From positions 1 to 12,213 of the forward strand of contig JBJDZD010000064.1 of assembly GCA_051867815.1 (NCBI GenBank): a stretch of 12,213 bases of DNA. The letters run 5' to 3'. This document shows, one piece after another, positions 1 through 6,744 of the stretch. Under the pieces are notes generated by a model. It had not been told where the DNA came from, did not search any database, and saw only the letters and a program-made list of their open reading frames with translations. Both the position numbers and the translations under genes were made by a program. The DNA comes from CAG-390 sp051867815. GTDB lineage: Bacteria; Bacillota; Clostridia; Oscillospirales; CAG-272. Each line of letters begins with the position of its first letter. Position 1 is the stretch's first letter.

Positions 1-628
1 TATCACCCTTTTCGCCTTTCTCGCCTTGAACGCCCTGCTCTCCTTGCGGTCCGGTTTCTCCGATGTCACCTTTGTCGCCTTTCTCACCGGTGCTGCCCTT
101 CGAGCCGTTTTTAACGGTCAAGGTATTGCCGTCGGAGAATGTGACAACGTTCGAGCCGCCGTCCTCGGTGCTCTCGGAAACCGATTCGACCGTAACGGAA
201 GTTCCGTCCTCTCCCGAAAACTCACCCGAGGCTATTACCTCTGCGATCGCCTCGTCCAAAAGCGTGTCGATATTCGTTCTCAGATCATCAATAAGCTTTC
301 TGATATCGTCGTGGGCGGTCGCGTCTGTGTTGTGCACAATTATTTTCCCGGTGATCTTATCGCCGATCTGGCTCTCCGTCTGAAAATAATACGCATTGGC
401 AATGTCGCCCGACTTCATAATAAGTCTCTTTATCTCGCTGAATATCTCCGCTGTCAGCTTCAGCGAAGCCTCCCCGGCAGTGCTCGGAGTGCTTCCGATA
501 TTGCCCTCAAGCGTGACAAGCGCATAATTGAGCTGGTCAACGAGCTGAATGAGATAGCTCTTGATCTGCAATAGCTGTCCCTCCGCCGTCGGCGCGTATA
601 TCTGCGGTTTGCGAATGTCATAGCTCAT
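1..628 (-). CDS. Collagen-like phage fibre protein, 3' end outside the window
   Basis: An open frame runs from an ATG at 628 to the left edge without a stop, giving 209 residues of an incomplete protein. It begins MSYDIRKPQIYAPTAEGQ. Residues 1-135 look alpha-helical, with a likely coiled coil around 15-75 and 105-135. A short beta-type segment (VVTFSDGNTLTVKNG) follows, and then collagen-like Gly-X-Y triplets to the edge: GSK GST GEK GDK GDI GET GPQ GEQ GVQ GEK GEK GD. Coiled coil followed by a Gly-X-Y shaft is a common plan for trimeric phage tail fibres. The ATG overlaps the upstream stop by one base (TAATG) and is preceded by a GGGGAG site, so it is translationally coupled. A host-binding or tail-tip role is inferred; the receptor-binding end is not in view. 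In P22 the gene after gp10 encodes the tail needle, so a needle-like role is an alternative. Confidence 0.85.
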   Translation of the reverse strand, partial: MSYDIRKPQIYAPTAEGQLLQIKSYLIQLVDQLNYALVTLEGNIGSTPSTAGEASLKLTAEIFSEIKRLIMKSGDIANAYYFQTESQIGDKITGKIIVHNTDATAHDDIRKLIDDLRTNIDTLLDEAIAEVIASGEFSGEDGTSVTVESVSESTEDGGSNVVTFSDGNTLTVKNGSKGSTGEKGDKGDIGETGPQGEQGVQGEKGEKGD

Positions 629-2373
629 TAAATATCACTCCCCTGCTCGATCGTCTTGCATATGGAATAAATATCTGCATCGCCGTCGCCCTCGATACGA
701 AGCCTGAAATGGTCGCAGCGAAGCGGACGTATAGGCACGGAGAAACTGCGCAGCCTCTCGCCATTGGCGGTGTAGATATGCTCCCACGCACCGCTTGAAT
801 CGTACTGAATGTAAAAGAACACGTGCGCCCCGATCTCTATCTTCATGCGAATGTCAAGTCGGGAAATATACTTCTTGTCTGGCAAGTCCGTGCCGATGAC
901 TCCGGTCTCTGCCATCCACTTCACCGGGCTCTCGTCACGCACTCCCGAGCCGAGAACCGTCCTGATCTTGCCGTCCTCCGCATCAATATAGTAAAGTTCT
1001 CCCCGGCAGTTGCAGAAATCGAGCACCCTCGTCTCGTCCTCTCTGTGCCACATTCCCTTGAGAGTGTCGTATACGAACAGGCTGTTTGCCTCGGTCATAA
1101 TATCGCGCATGGAAATATAGTATTTGTTTCCAAGAGCACCCGCAACAGCCTCACCGTACTGAACGTCACCAAGAGCCGAGGATATTTCCACGGGGAGCGA
1201 GCCGTCATAGGCGCACACAGCCGATCTCGCCTTGTAATAAAGCACCTCGTTAACGATGGCAATACTTCGCGAACAGCCCTGCTGTACTCCGCGGCAGACG
1301 GTTGTCTGTATCTGATAATTAGAGGGATAATTGCCGTATACCTTGTGCATGCACCCCTCCTTGAAGAACAGAGGATATCCCATGTGCGTTATAGCGCCCG
1401 TAAACGCTCCGTCAGTACCCACACTCGCCGCGTATGAGTCTGTCGAAATACCCATGAAGCAGTTCCAGTTCTTGAAATCGCCCAGCTTCGAGGCGTATAT
1501 CTCGTTGACGATCTCGCCGTTCTGCGCCTTGCCGTATCTGCAGCCCCAAAGTCGGTTTTCCGACTCAATGATGAAATCCATTGCGGGCATCTGTCTTGTG
1601 ATGGTGATCGGCGTGTCCTGCGTGGCAACAGCGTCGAGAATACCCGTCACGACTATGTAATCGTCCCCTCTCGACCATATGATCATATTGGTGTTGAGGT
1701 CTGCAAGCTCCGCACTCGTGATACCCGATATGTTGACGCCGTCGTTCTCGGCAAAGTCCGCGCCGATACCGGTCGCGCTTATCTTGATATAAGTACTCGC
1801 CACACTCACCCACATGGAACTCGTCGCGGAATACTGCTTGAGCGCGTGAGGCACGCTCGAGGTATCTATCCACAAGTCCATATTATCGGGATTTGCGGGC
1901 GCAGTATCCTGAACCATAGCACCCTCGAAGACGGAGCCGTCGTTCTTGCAGAGCGTAAAGGTAACGGTCGAGGAGGTTGTCACACTCGCCTCAATAGTTC
2001 CGTAGTCGGTGAGATCTTCGGTGTTTATATATTTCTTGTCGGGCATGATGATAATGTACGCGCCCATAGATATCAGAGTCTTGGTAACGCCGTCAACCGT
2101 CAGCCCCATTTCTATCCGCTCATCATTGATAACAAATCCGCTCCCGTCAACGTAGCAGAGCGAGTCCTTGCCTATAAGTCCCTGCGCCGTCTCGGGCTCG
2201 GCGTATACCCCGCGCCTCTGTCGTGGCGAGAGGACGGGATAATTCAGAGAACTCAGGTTCTTCATGTCGAAAAATTCGCCGTCCCCTATGCGGAGATTGT
2301 GATTGTATCCCCGAAAGACGTCAACAGACTCCCTTGTTGCGGGGATCTCCGATATATTCGGATAATATCTCAT
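628..2373 (-). CDS. Probable tail hub / DNA-stabilisation protein (P22 gp10-like position)
   Basis: This 581-residue protein is rich in beta strands and aromatic residues, as expected for a beta-propeller-like virion protein. It has no signal peptide or membrane segment. Recognisable stretches are MGAYIIIMPDKKYINT (about 103-118), a GDFKNWNCF segment near the middle, a PLFFKEGCMHKVYG segment, a repeated YY-rich blade pattern, and a C-terminal RPLRCDHFRLRIEG...EQGSDI tail. From memory, this tail and the overall layout recur in clostridial phage proteins placed after the head-tail adaptor. That is also the position of P22 gp10, which plugs and stabilises the packaged DNA. The frame can be extended to a TTG at 2391, but the ATG at 2373 is preferred because an AGAGGGGG ribosome site lies just upstream. 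The exact role (stopper, hub or tube) is inferred from position and fold style, not from a decisive motif. Confidence 0.72.
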   Translation of the reverse strand: MRYYPNISEIPATRESVDVFRGYNHNLRIGDGEFFDMKNLSSLNYPVLSPRQRRGVYAEPETAQGLIGKDSLCYVDGSGFVINDERIEMGLTVDGVTKTLISMGAYIIIMPDKKYINTEDLTDYGTIEASVTTSSTVTFTLCKNDGSVFEGAMVQDTAPANPDNMDLWIDTSSVPHALKQYSATSSMWVSVASTYIKISATGIGADFAENDGVNISGITSAELADLNTNMIIWSRGDDYIVVTGILDAVATQDTPITITRQMPAMDFIIESENRLWGCRYGKAQNGEIVNEIYASKLGDFKNWNCFMGISTDSYAASVGTDGAFTGAITHMGYPLFFKEGCMHKVYGNYPSNYQIQTTVCRGVQQGCSRSIAIVNEVLYYKARSAVCAYDGSLPVEISSALGDVQYGEAVAGALGNKYYISMRDIMTEANSLFVYDTLKGMWHREDETRVLDFCNCRGELYYIDAEDGKIRTVLGSGVRDESPVKWMAETGVIGTDLPDKKYISRLDIRMKIEIGAHVFFYIQYDSSGAWEHIYTANGERLRSFSVPIRPLRCDHFRLRIEGDGDADIYSICKTIEQGSDI

Positions 2374-2387
2374 ATTCGCGCCCCCTC

Positions 2388-2762
2388 TCAAAAGCGGAAT
2401 CTCGGTCCGTGGCTCTTAGGCATATGCTCACGGTTGTAATACTTCTCAAATGCCGCCATTGCGGTGTTGTATACTATCATGCTGTTCTGATACTTCGCGC
2501 CCTCGCCGTTTGCATAGTCTATCTGCATCTCAAGGTAGTGTACGTATACGTCGTCGTAAGGCGCGGGTATAAGCAGCTCGGTGGTAAGAAGCGTCTCGTC
2601 ATTGTAGCCGTTAAAAACCACCTCCTCGCCGCCATCGTGCGTGTCTATGATCTCGGTCTTGACCGTGCCGTCAAGGGAAGAAAGCCAACGCACCTTTTCC
2701 TGCTGGCTGTAGCTGTTGGGCTTGACCCTGTCGGTGCGGTTGATCGCTTCAAGTATTGTCAT
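2388..2762 (-). CDS. Probable head-tail adaptor / head-completion protein
   Basis: This protein has 124 residues and begins MTILEAINRTDRVKPNSYSQ. It is mostly helical with a short beta patch around 32-50, and a conserved-looking PAPYDDVYVHYLEMQIDYANGE region near 66-88. The C-terminus is basic (KSHGPRFRF). The open frame extends upstream to 2813, but the ATG at 2762 is chosen because AGGAGG sits seven bases before it and because the extension would run through the hairpin array. Small acidic/helical proteins in this position usually dock on the portal ring (P22 gp4, HK97 gp6). It lies 14 bases upstream of the hub gene, which fits co-translation. The function is inferred from size, position and helical character; no enzymatic motif is visible. 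Confidence 0.7.
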   Translation of the reverse strand: MTILEAINRTDRVKPNSYSQQEKVRWLSSLDGTVKTEIIDTHDGGEEVVFNGYNDETLLTTELLIPAPYDDVYVHYLEMQIDYANGEGAKYQNSMIVYNTAMAAFEKYYNREHMPKSHGPRFRF

Positions 2763-2782
2763 TCTGTGTCCTCCTATTAATT

Positions 2783-2900
2783 GAAATTTGCCTCGGCAAA
2801 TTTCTACCTTCACATTCCGCTTCAGCGGAATATATCACTCGCGCAAAGCGCGAATATCACTCGCACAGCGAATATCACTTCGCCGAAGGCGAAATATCAC
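2783..2900. repeat. Array of five small hairpins with ATATCAC linkers
   Basis: Five short inverted repeats stand in a row, each with a different stem. They are 2783-2792/2795-2804 (GAAATTTGCC), 2814-2820/2825-2831 (ATTCCGC), 2839-2844/2848-2853 (TCGCGC), 2861-2864/2868-2871 (TCGC) and 2879-2884/2888-2893 (TTCGCC). After each of the last four comes the same heptamer ATATCAC, at 2832, 2854, 2872 and 2894. Units are thus spaced 22, 18 and 22 bases apart. Stems differ in sequence but keep complementarity, while the linker is constant. The array fills most of the gap between the 80-residue gene and the adaptor gene, and would be transcribed as a chain of stem-loops just upstream of the adaptor ribosome site. 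I recall similar arrays in clostridial genomes but cannot name a described family with certainty. Confidence 0.85.
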
Positions 2901-2903
2901 TAT

Positions 2904-2931
2904 AACAAAGGGGGCATAAGCCCCCTTGGTT
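2904..2931 (-). terminator. Terminator-like stem-loop overlapping a stop codon
   Basis: AACAAAGGGGGC (2904-2915) pairs with GCCCCCTTGGTT (2920-2931) around an ATAA loop, giving eleven of twelve pairs with one mismatch. On the minus strand the stem is followed by a modest T-rich run (TTTGTTATAG). The outer stem uses two bases of the TAA stop of the 80-residue gene, so a terminating ribosome would melt it. It could be a leaky terminator or a 3'-end stabiliser. The downstream adaptor gene still needs transcription through it or a new start. Confidence 0.6.
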
Positions 2932-3172
2932 ATACAGCTCCCGGCAGGGGCTTATTAGCTTCTGCGAGCATCTCGTCAACGTGCTCGTCCATCTTCGCCT
3001 GTGCCGCGACCGAACGCTCCCATTCAGCCTTTACCTCGGGCGGAACCATGGAATCCTTGCCCTTGGGCAGAAGATAACCCACGCCGTTAACGCTGATGAA
3101 AACGTTCGGCTCGTCGTTCGCCGCCCCTCTCGGAATGTGAAGCTTTACGTAGTTTTTCTTGTCTGTTGCCAT
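2930..3172 (-). CDS. Small phage protein of unknown function
   Basis: This is an 80-residue soluble protein, MATDKKNYVKLHIPRGAANDEP at its start. The first half contains beta-type segments (YVKLHIPRG, VFISVNGVGYLLPKGK). The second half is a charged amphipathic helix (about 44-72). No known catalytic motif is visible. I chose ATG 3172 with AGGTG six bases upstream; a GTG three codons earlier (3181) is possible. It sits between the fibre gene and the adaptor, in the head-completion part of the block. A capsid-associated or connector-linked role is plausible but not demonstrated by any motif. The 141-base gap before it (3173-3313) is A+T-rich, contains a weak 5-bp hairpin (CGAAA...TTTCG near 3209-3225) and possible -10-like boxes, but nothing I can call firmly. 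Confidence 0.72.
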   Translation of the reverse strand: MATDKKNYVKLHIPRGAANDEPNVFISVNGVGYLLPKGKDSMVPPEVKAEWERSVAAQAKMDEHVDEMLAEANKPLPGAV

Positions 3173-3313
3173 AGGTATCACCTATCCTTTCTGTGATAAG
3201 ATTTGCCCGAAAGGCGGTTTTCGCAGCCCCTCGGTGCGTGGTTTGATTGTTTGGTATTGTTATAGCGTTATACAGTAATTTTCCCGTGCTGTCCGTGAAT
3301 GTTAAAGTCTTAT

Positions 3314-5545
3314 TTAATCAACAACATACTGCTTCACTCCGTACTCTGTTGTGACGATGTCAATTCCTTTGCTTCTTGCATAATCAATCGCATCAGAGAT
3401 AATATCAGCTTGGTCTTGCTGAAAATCACTATCACTTGTGTGTATCATCCATATCATCCAACCTGTACCTGCGGTTGCAAGTTCATCAAGCATACTTTGG
3501 AGATTTTCGGTTGTTAATGTGTCATTTGGGTCGATACTCCATCTTTCAATGCCATATCTGTTCGTGGAGTATTTTTGGTTTGTGCTTCCGCAATCGGGCA
3601 AAATGCCATAGTCATATACCATTTTAGCGGCATTCACGCATTTCGGCAGACTTGCAGAATTTCCAGCAAACACAAATCCGTTCGATTTAAGTCCATTTGC
3701 CAGCAGGAAATTTTTCATCATCTGATAGTCATACTGAATTTCATATTGCTCTAAATCAGTTGCCCTTGCTTCACTCATGTGACACCAAGAATGAGATAGA
3801 ATTTCTGCTCCTGCCACAGCACAATTTTTAAGCGTTTCCATGTTCATAGCAGAAGTTTCTTCTCCAACTCTTTGACCGATTACCGCTGTACCGATAGGTA
3901 CTTTCTTTGCCTGTATAATTGGCAGAAGCAAAGTCGCAAATTTTTGATATCCATCGTCATCTATGATTGTCAACATAGGGTTCGGATATTGTACTTTGGG
4001 AGCAGCATAAACATGAGGAATAAACACCTCGTCAACAGTTGAGCCACTACGAACACCTGCGCGAAATGCTATTGTAACTGCATCCATTGGAATGGTGAAC
4101 TCTGTACTTGTAGCCGTCGAGGAATTATATATTTCGGAACTTACCGAATCTGCGTTGTATGCAGTAACTGTAAAAAATATATCATATGTCGTGTTCGCAT
4201 CAACGATATATTTTTCTCCTACAACAAATCCGTCGGGTATTGTATCTTTGAAAATAGCATAGCTTGTCACAGCGGTTGATGTACCACTGATTTGATAACC
4301 GCCCTCCCCATTGTCAATCGGCGTAAATGTGATGCCGTTTGATGTTAGCGAAGTAGTCCTCTTTGGTATTAAATCCTCTTCGGGTGTTGTGCTTCCCGTT
4401 GCTTTCTCGATTTGTTCAGTAGCCCATTCTTTCGTCGCATAAAATTCTAAATCGTTCTCACTTGCAGGCGTATATCCCAAAGCGTTCGCAATGTTTTCGG
4501 CTGTTACATTGGCATCAGAACCGTCCTCGCCCTGTGCTTTCACTCCCGTATCGGTATCTCCGATATACCAATTTCCGTTATCACCGATGTGAGGAGTTAT
4601 ACCGTCCATATCTTGTGCTTCCCACTCTGTAGGCTTTCCGTTATCATCTACAGATTTGACTTTCAGTATATCACCAACAGATGCAGATTCAACACGAGGT
4701 ACTGTAGTAGGGATATAGTTCTCATCTAACGGGCTATATACTTTTTCGTATGTTCCGAATTCAAGTGTGATATCTTGATAGTCAAAATATTTACTATCTT
4801 TGCTTACACGAATAGTCCAACCGTTAGTATCATTTCTATTTTGTGCTATTGCGATATCTAAACCGTTGTCCTTAATGCTTGAATTTCCTTCTTCGTGTGA
4901 GTCATTACCGAACAAAGAAGGATCTCCATAACCAGATGCACTATATTCATCTATTACATAGGGGGGAATGTAAATTTTGGGAAGCGAGATCGGCGAATCG
5001 TAGCTGACTCTACAAAGCACAGACATTTCCCAGGTATGTGTTCCTTCTACAGCAATAACTTCAAACTCTTTCAATATGGCGCCCGCTGTTCTGGCTACTC
5101 CCATTAAAGTGAACGACGGAACAAAAACTTCTTCGACCTTGTGTGTGCGATTATATATATAATCTGGTTGTGTTGAATCGTTCTGATTCCAATTACCTCG
5201 TGCCTCTACAGCTTTCCAATCCACGGGCTTTCCGTTTTCGTCAAGCTCTTTGACAACGATTGTCTGTCCGACTTCTGCGGTTTCGGGTCTAAAGATTACA
5301 TTCTCTCTCCCCTTGACAAAATTCTTCGCCGCGGAGTCGTTCTGAGAGAGGTCGGGGCGCGAATCGATAAACGCGGATTCCTCGGAGAAATATTTCTCGC
5401 GCCAACGCTTGTATTCCTCTATTTCAAGAGCAACACCATCGGGAACGGTCACCGTCGCACCCGGCTCATACGTGTATTTCACACCGTTGTGCATTACCAC
5501 AAAGGGGTTTGTGCCGTCGTTGGGTATTGTTACTGTTTTACTCAT
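3314..5545 (-). CDS. Chimeric fibre-like protein with C-terminal polysaccharide-deacetylase-like domain
   Basis: 743 residues. Residues 1-60 form a small beta module (TVTIPNDGTNPF, YTYEPGATVTVPDG) plus a helix, probably the virion anchor. Residues 92-114 and 290-313 carry a repeated VG...VK..D.NGKP..W.A motif. Residues 118-137 hold a WNQND...PDY..NRTH linker familiar from Firmicutes phage fibres. Residues 314-330 resemble another common fibre linker (GITPHIGDNGNWYIGD). About 390-515 looks like a carbohydrate-binding-type beta sandwich. Residues 523-743 resemble a CE4/NodB deacetylase: IIDDDG (527-532) for motif 1, HSWCH (585-589) for the H-S-x-x-H metal motif, FVFAGNS (624-630) where the RPPY motif would be (arginine absent), and MIWMIH (H702) for the final histidine. 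CE4 enzymes remove N- or O-acetyl groups from surface glycans. Activity here is inferred. AGGAGG precedes ATG 5545. DNA coding for most of the protein is clearly A+T-richer than the neighbours, suggesting an acquired or swapped host-interaction region. Confidence 0.85.
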   Translation of the reverse strand: MSKTVTIPNDGTNPFVVMHNGVKYTYEPGATVTVPDGVALEIEEYKRWREKYFSEESAFIDSRPDLSQNDSAAKNFVKGRENVIFRPETAEVGQTIVVKELDENGKPVDWKAVEARGNWNQNDSTQPDYIYNRTHKVEEVFVPSFTLMGVARTAGAILKEFEVIAVEGTHTWEMSVLCRVSYDSPISLPKIYIPPYVIDEYSASGYGDPSLFGNDSHEEGNSSIKDNGLDIAIAQNRNDTNGWTIRVSKDSKYFDYQDITLEFGTYEKVYSPLDENYIPTTVPRVESASVGDILKVKSVDDNGKPTEWEAQDMDGITPHIGDNGNWYIGDTDTGVKAQGEDGSDANVTAENIANALGYTPASENDLEFYATKEWATEQIEKATGSTTPEEDLIPKRTTSLTSNGITFTPIDNGEGGYQISGTSTAVTSYAIFKDTIPDGFVVGEKYIVDANTTYDIFFTVTAYNADSVSSEIYNSSTATSTEFTIPMDAVTIAFRAGVRSGSTVDEVFIPHVYAAPKVQYPNPMLTIIDDDGYQKFATLLLPIIQAKKVPIGTAVIGQRVGEETSAMNMETLKNCAVAGAEILSHSWCHMSEARATDLEQYEIQYDYQMMKNFLLANGLKSNGFVFAGNSASLPKCVNAAKMVYDYGILPDCGSTNQKYSTNRYGIERWSIDPNDTLTTENLQSMLDELATAGTGWMIWMIHTSDSDFQQDQADIISDAIDYARSKGIDIVTTEYGVKQYVVD

Positions 5546-5573
5546 TAATTAATTTCCTCCTTGTAAGAGATAA

Positions 5574-5598
5574 GGGGCATGGGAACTTCCCATGCCCC
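5574..5598 (-). terminator. Strong hairpin after the capsid gene
   Basis: GGGGCATGGGAA (5574-5585) and TTCCCATGCCCC (5587-5598) are perfect inverted arms around one base, so the folded loop would be a few bases larger. On the minus strand it lies 10 bases after the capsid stop and is followed by TTATCTCTT, a weak T-tract. It could be a partial terminator that lowers expression of the downstream fibre gene relative to capsid, or a 3' stabiliser of capsid mRNA. The fibre gene's AGGAGG site begins within about 20 bases, leaving no room for a separate promoter in this gap. Confidence 0.7.
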
Positions 5599-5608
5599 CA
5601 AAGCTCAA

Positions 5609-6691
5609 TTAATTTGCTTCGTCGGTTGCGCTGTAAGAAGAACAGCTCATAATGCGGAGCAGTCTCTCGGGATAAAGGATAGTCGCGCCGTTGGTCTCAA
5701 ACTTGTAGCCAATGGTCGAGAACTGATTGAGAGGACCGCCTACCTGACTCTTGTCCTTGACGATCATCTCAAGCGCGCCGCCCTCGGGGTCGATGATACC
5801 GAAAGCGTCCTTACCGAACATGTATGTAGCGTATGTCACGCCGCCCGCCTTGTTTGCGTAATCGTCGCCGAGAATGGGAGCGAATACGTTTTCAATGAAG
5901 CGGCAGCCGTGGATCTCACCGATCTCGCCGTTGTAGATCTCATCGGGCTTTGCGTACTTGTGCGCCTCGATCCAGTCCTTGGACTTGCGGAGGTCATATG
6001 CAACGGAGGGGTGAATGACCGCGTAATACTTGCCATTGATGGTGGGAACGCGGTTCTTCTTCATGATGGTGACAGCCTTTGCGACCATATCGGGAGTGAA
6101 TACGCTCATAACGTCGGCAGTAGCCTCCATATCACCGGGAGCGGTGGGAGTGCTTGCAACGGTACCGTCCGCAATGTTCAGGTTGTCGCAGTAAAGGACG
6201 TTGGTGTTGATAAGAAGCGCGTCGCGGATAAGGGTCTCCTGAGTCTCCGCTGCGGACGCGCCCATCTCCTCGGTAGCACCGAGAATGACGTCATCGTATG
6301 CGTGAAGTTGAAGCTGGTCGGTGACGGCAGCATATGTACCGTACTGATCGATAGAACCGGTCTTGGAGCTCATACCGAATTTCTGACCGGTGGGAATAAC
6401 ACCCTCAACGAGCTTTGCGGCCTTTGCGAAGGTGTTCCACTTTCTCCACTCCACGGTCTTGCCGTGCTTCTTGGGGAGCGTCTGCTTCTTTGCGAACTGT
6501 GCATAGAACAGCTCAACGCGGGCATTCTCAAGGAGCTCGGTGTCATAGAAAGTCTTGAGCTCGCCGTCCATGGTGTTAACGGCATCAAACGCCTGAGTCG
6601 AACCGTCGTAGGCGTTGACGTAATTGCCGGTAGCGTTTACGAGAGTACCGGCGTCAGCAAAAAGCTGAAGATTGATTTCGAAAAATTTCAT
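5609..6691 (-). CDS. Major capsid protein, N4-gp56-like family, with Prp-type N-terminal tag
   Basis: This 360-residue protein forms the icosahedral shell. Features of the N4-gp56-like capsid family are visible: LFYAQFAKK (61-69), a KKHGKTVEWRKW strand-turn (74-85), LVEGVIPTG (94-102), QYGTY (116-120) followed by TDQLQL, an ER/helix-rich centre, and a C-terminal GYKFETNGATILYPERLL region. The HK97 fold is expected from family membership. Residues 1-12, MKFFEINLQLFA, mimic the N-terminus of Firmicutes ribosomal protein L27. Cleavage after A12 would leave DAGTLVNATG as the mature start. The start is ATG 6691, with AAGGAG eight bases upstream. The gene follows the scaffold gene by 53 bases, the usual pairing. 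A long antisense open frame over this gene is a codon-usage shadow. Confidence 0.92.
   Translation of the reverse strand: MKFFEINLQLFADAGTLVNATGNYVNAYDGSTQAFDAVNTMDGELKTFYDTELLENARVELFYAQFAKKQTLPKKHGKTVEWRKWNTFAKAAKLVEGVIPTGQKFGMSSKTGSIDQYGTYAAVTDQLQLHAYDDVILGATEEMGASAAETQETLIRDALLINTNVLYCDNLNIADGTVASTPTAPGDMEATADVMSVFTPDMVAKAVTIMKKNRVPTINGKYYAVIHPSVAYDLRKSKDWIEAHKYAKPDEIYNGEIGEIHGCRFIENVFAPILGDDYANKAGGVTYATYMFGKDAFGIIDPEGGALEMIVKDKSQVGGPLNQFSTIGYKFETNGATILYPERLLRIMSCSSYSATDEAN
6656..6691 (-). other. Predicted Prp cleavage propeptide of the capsid protein
   Basis: These codons give MKFFEINLQLFA, with predicted cleavage between A12 and D13. The core INLQLFA matches the LNLQFFA tag of L27 in Staphylococcus and other Firmicutes, the known recognition site of the protease Prp. 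It shares an 11-base identical run (TCAATCTTCAG) with the scaffold tag. Cleavage is predicted, not shown. Confidence 0.7.
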
Positions 6692-6744
6692 TGTGTTTTC
6701 TCCTTCCTGGAATGAAAATGATGTCGGAGGGAGAAGTGTGTTAT

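Noticed and set aside
26..574. A 182-codon plus-strand open frame at the left edge
   Set aside because: It lies opposite the collagen-like fibre gene, whose minus-strand frame has Gly-X-Y repeats, a coupled start and a good ribosome site.
2374..2391. TTG start six codons upstream for the 581-residue protein
   Set aside because: The ATG at 2373 has a better placed ribosome site, and the added residues (MRGGAN) are the ribosome site read as codons.
2763..2813. Upstream extension of the adaptor gene to 2813
   Set aside because: It would translate the first hairpin; the AGGAGG before ATG 2762 fixes the start.
2783..2900. CRISPR array
   Set aside because: The constant unit is only seven bases, and the variable parts are self-complementary stems of 4-10 bases, too short for spacers; no cas gene is present.
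3173..3313. Possible promoter or small RNA between the fibre gene and the 80-residue gene
   Set aside because: There are A+T-rich -10-like boxes but no -35 at suitable spacing and no convincing structure.
5579..6715. A 378-codon plus-strand open frame opposite the capsid gene
   Set aside because: It is fully antisense to a clear capsid gene, has no recognisable domain or ribosome site, and reflects codon bias in the real gene.
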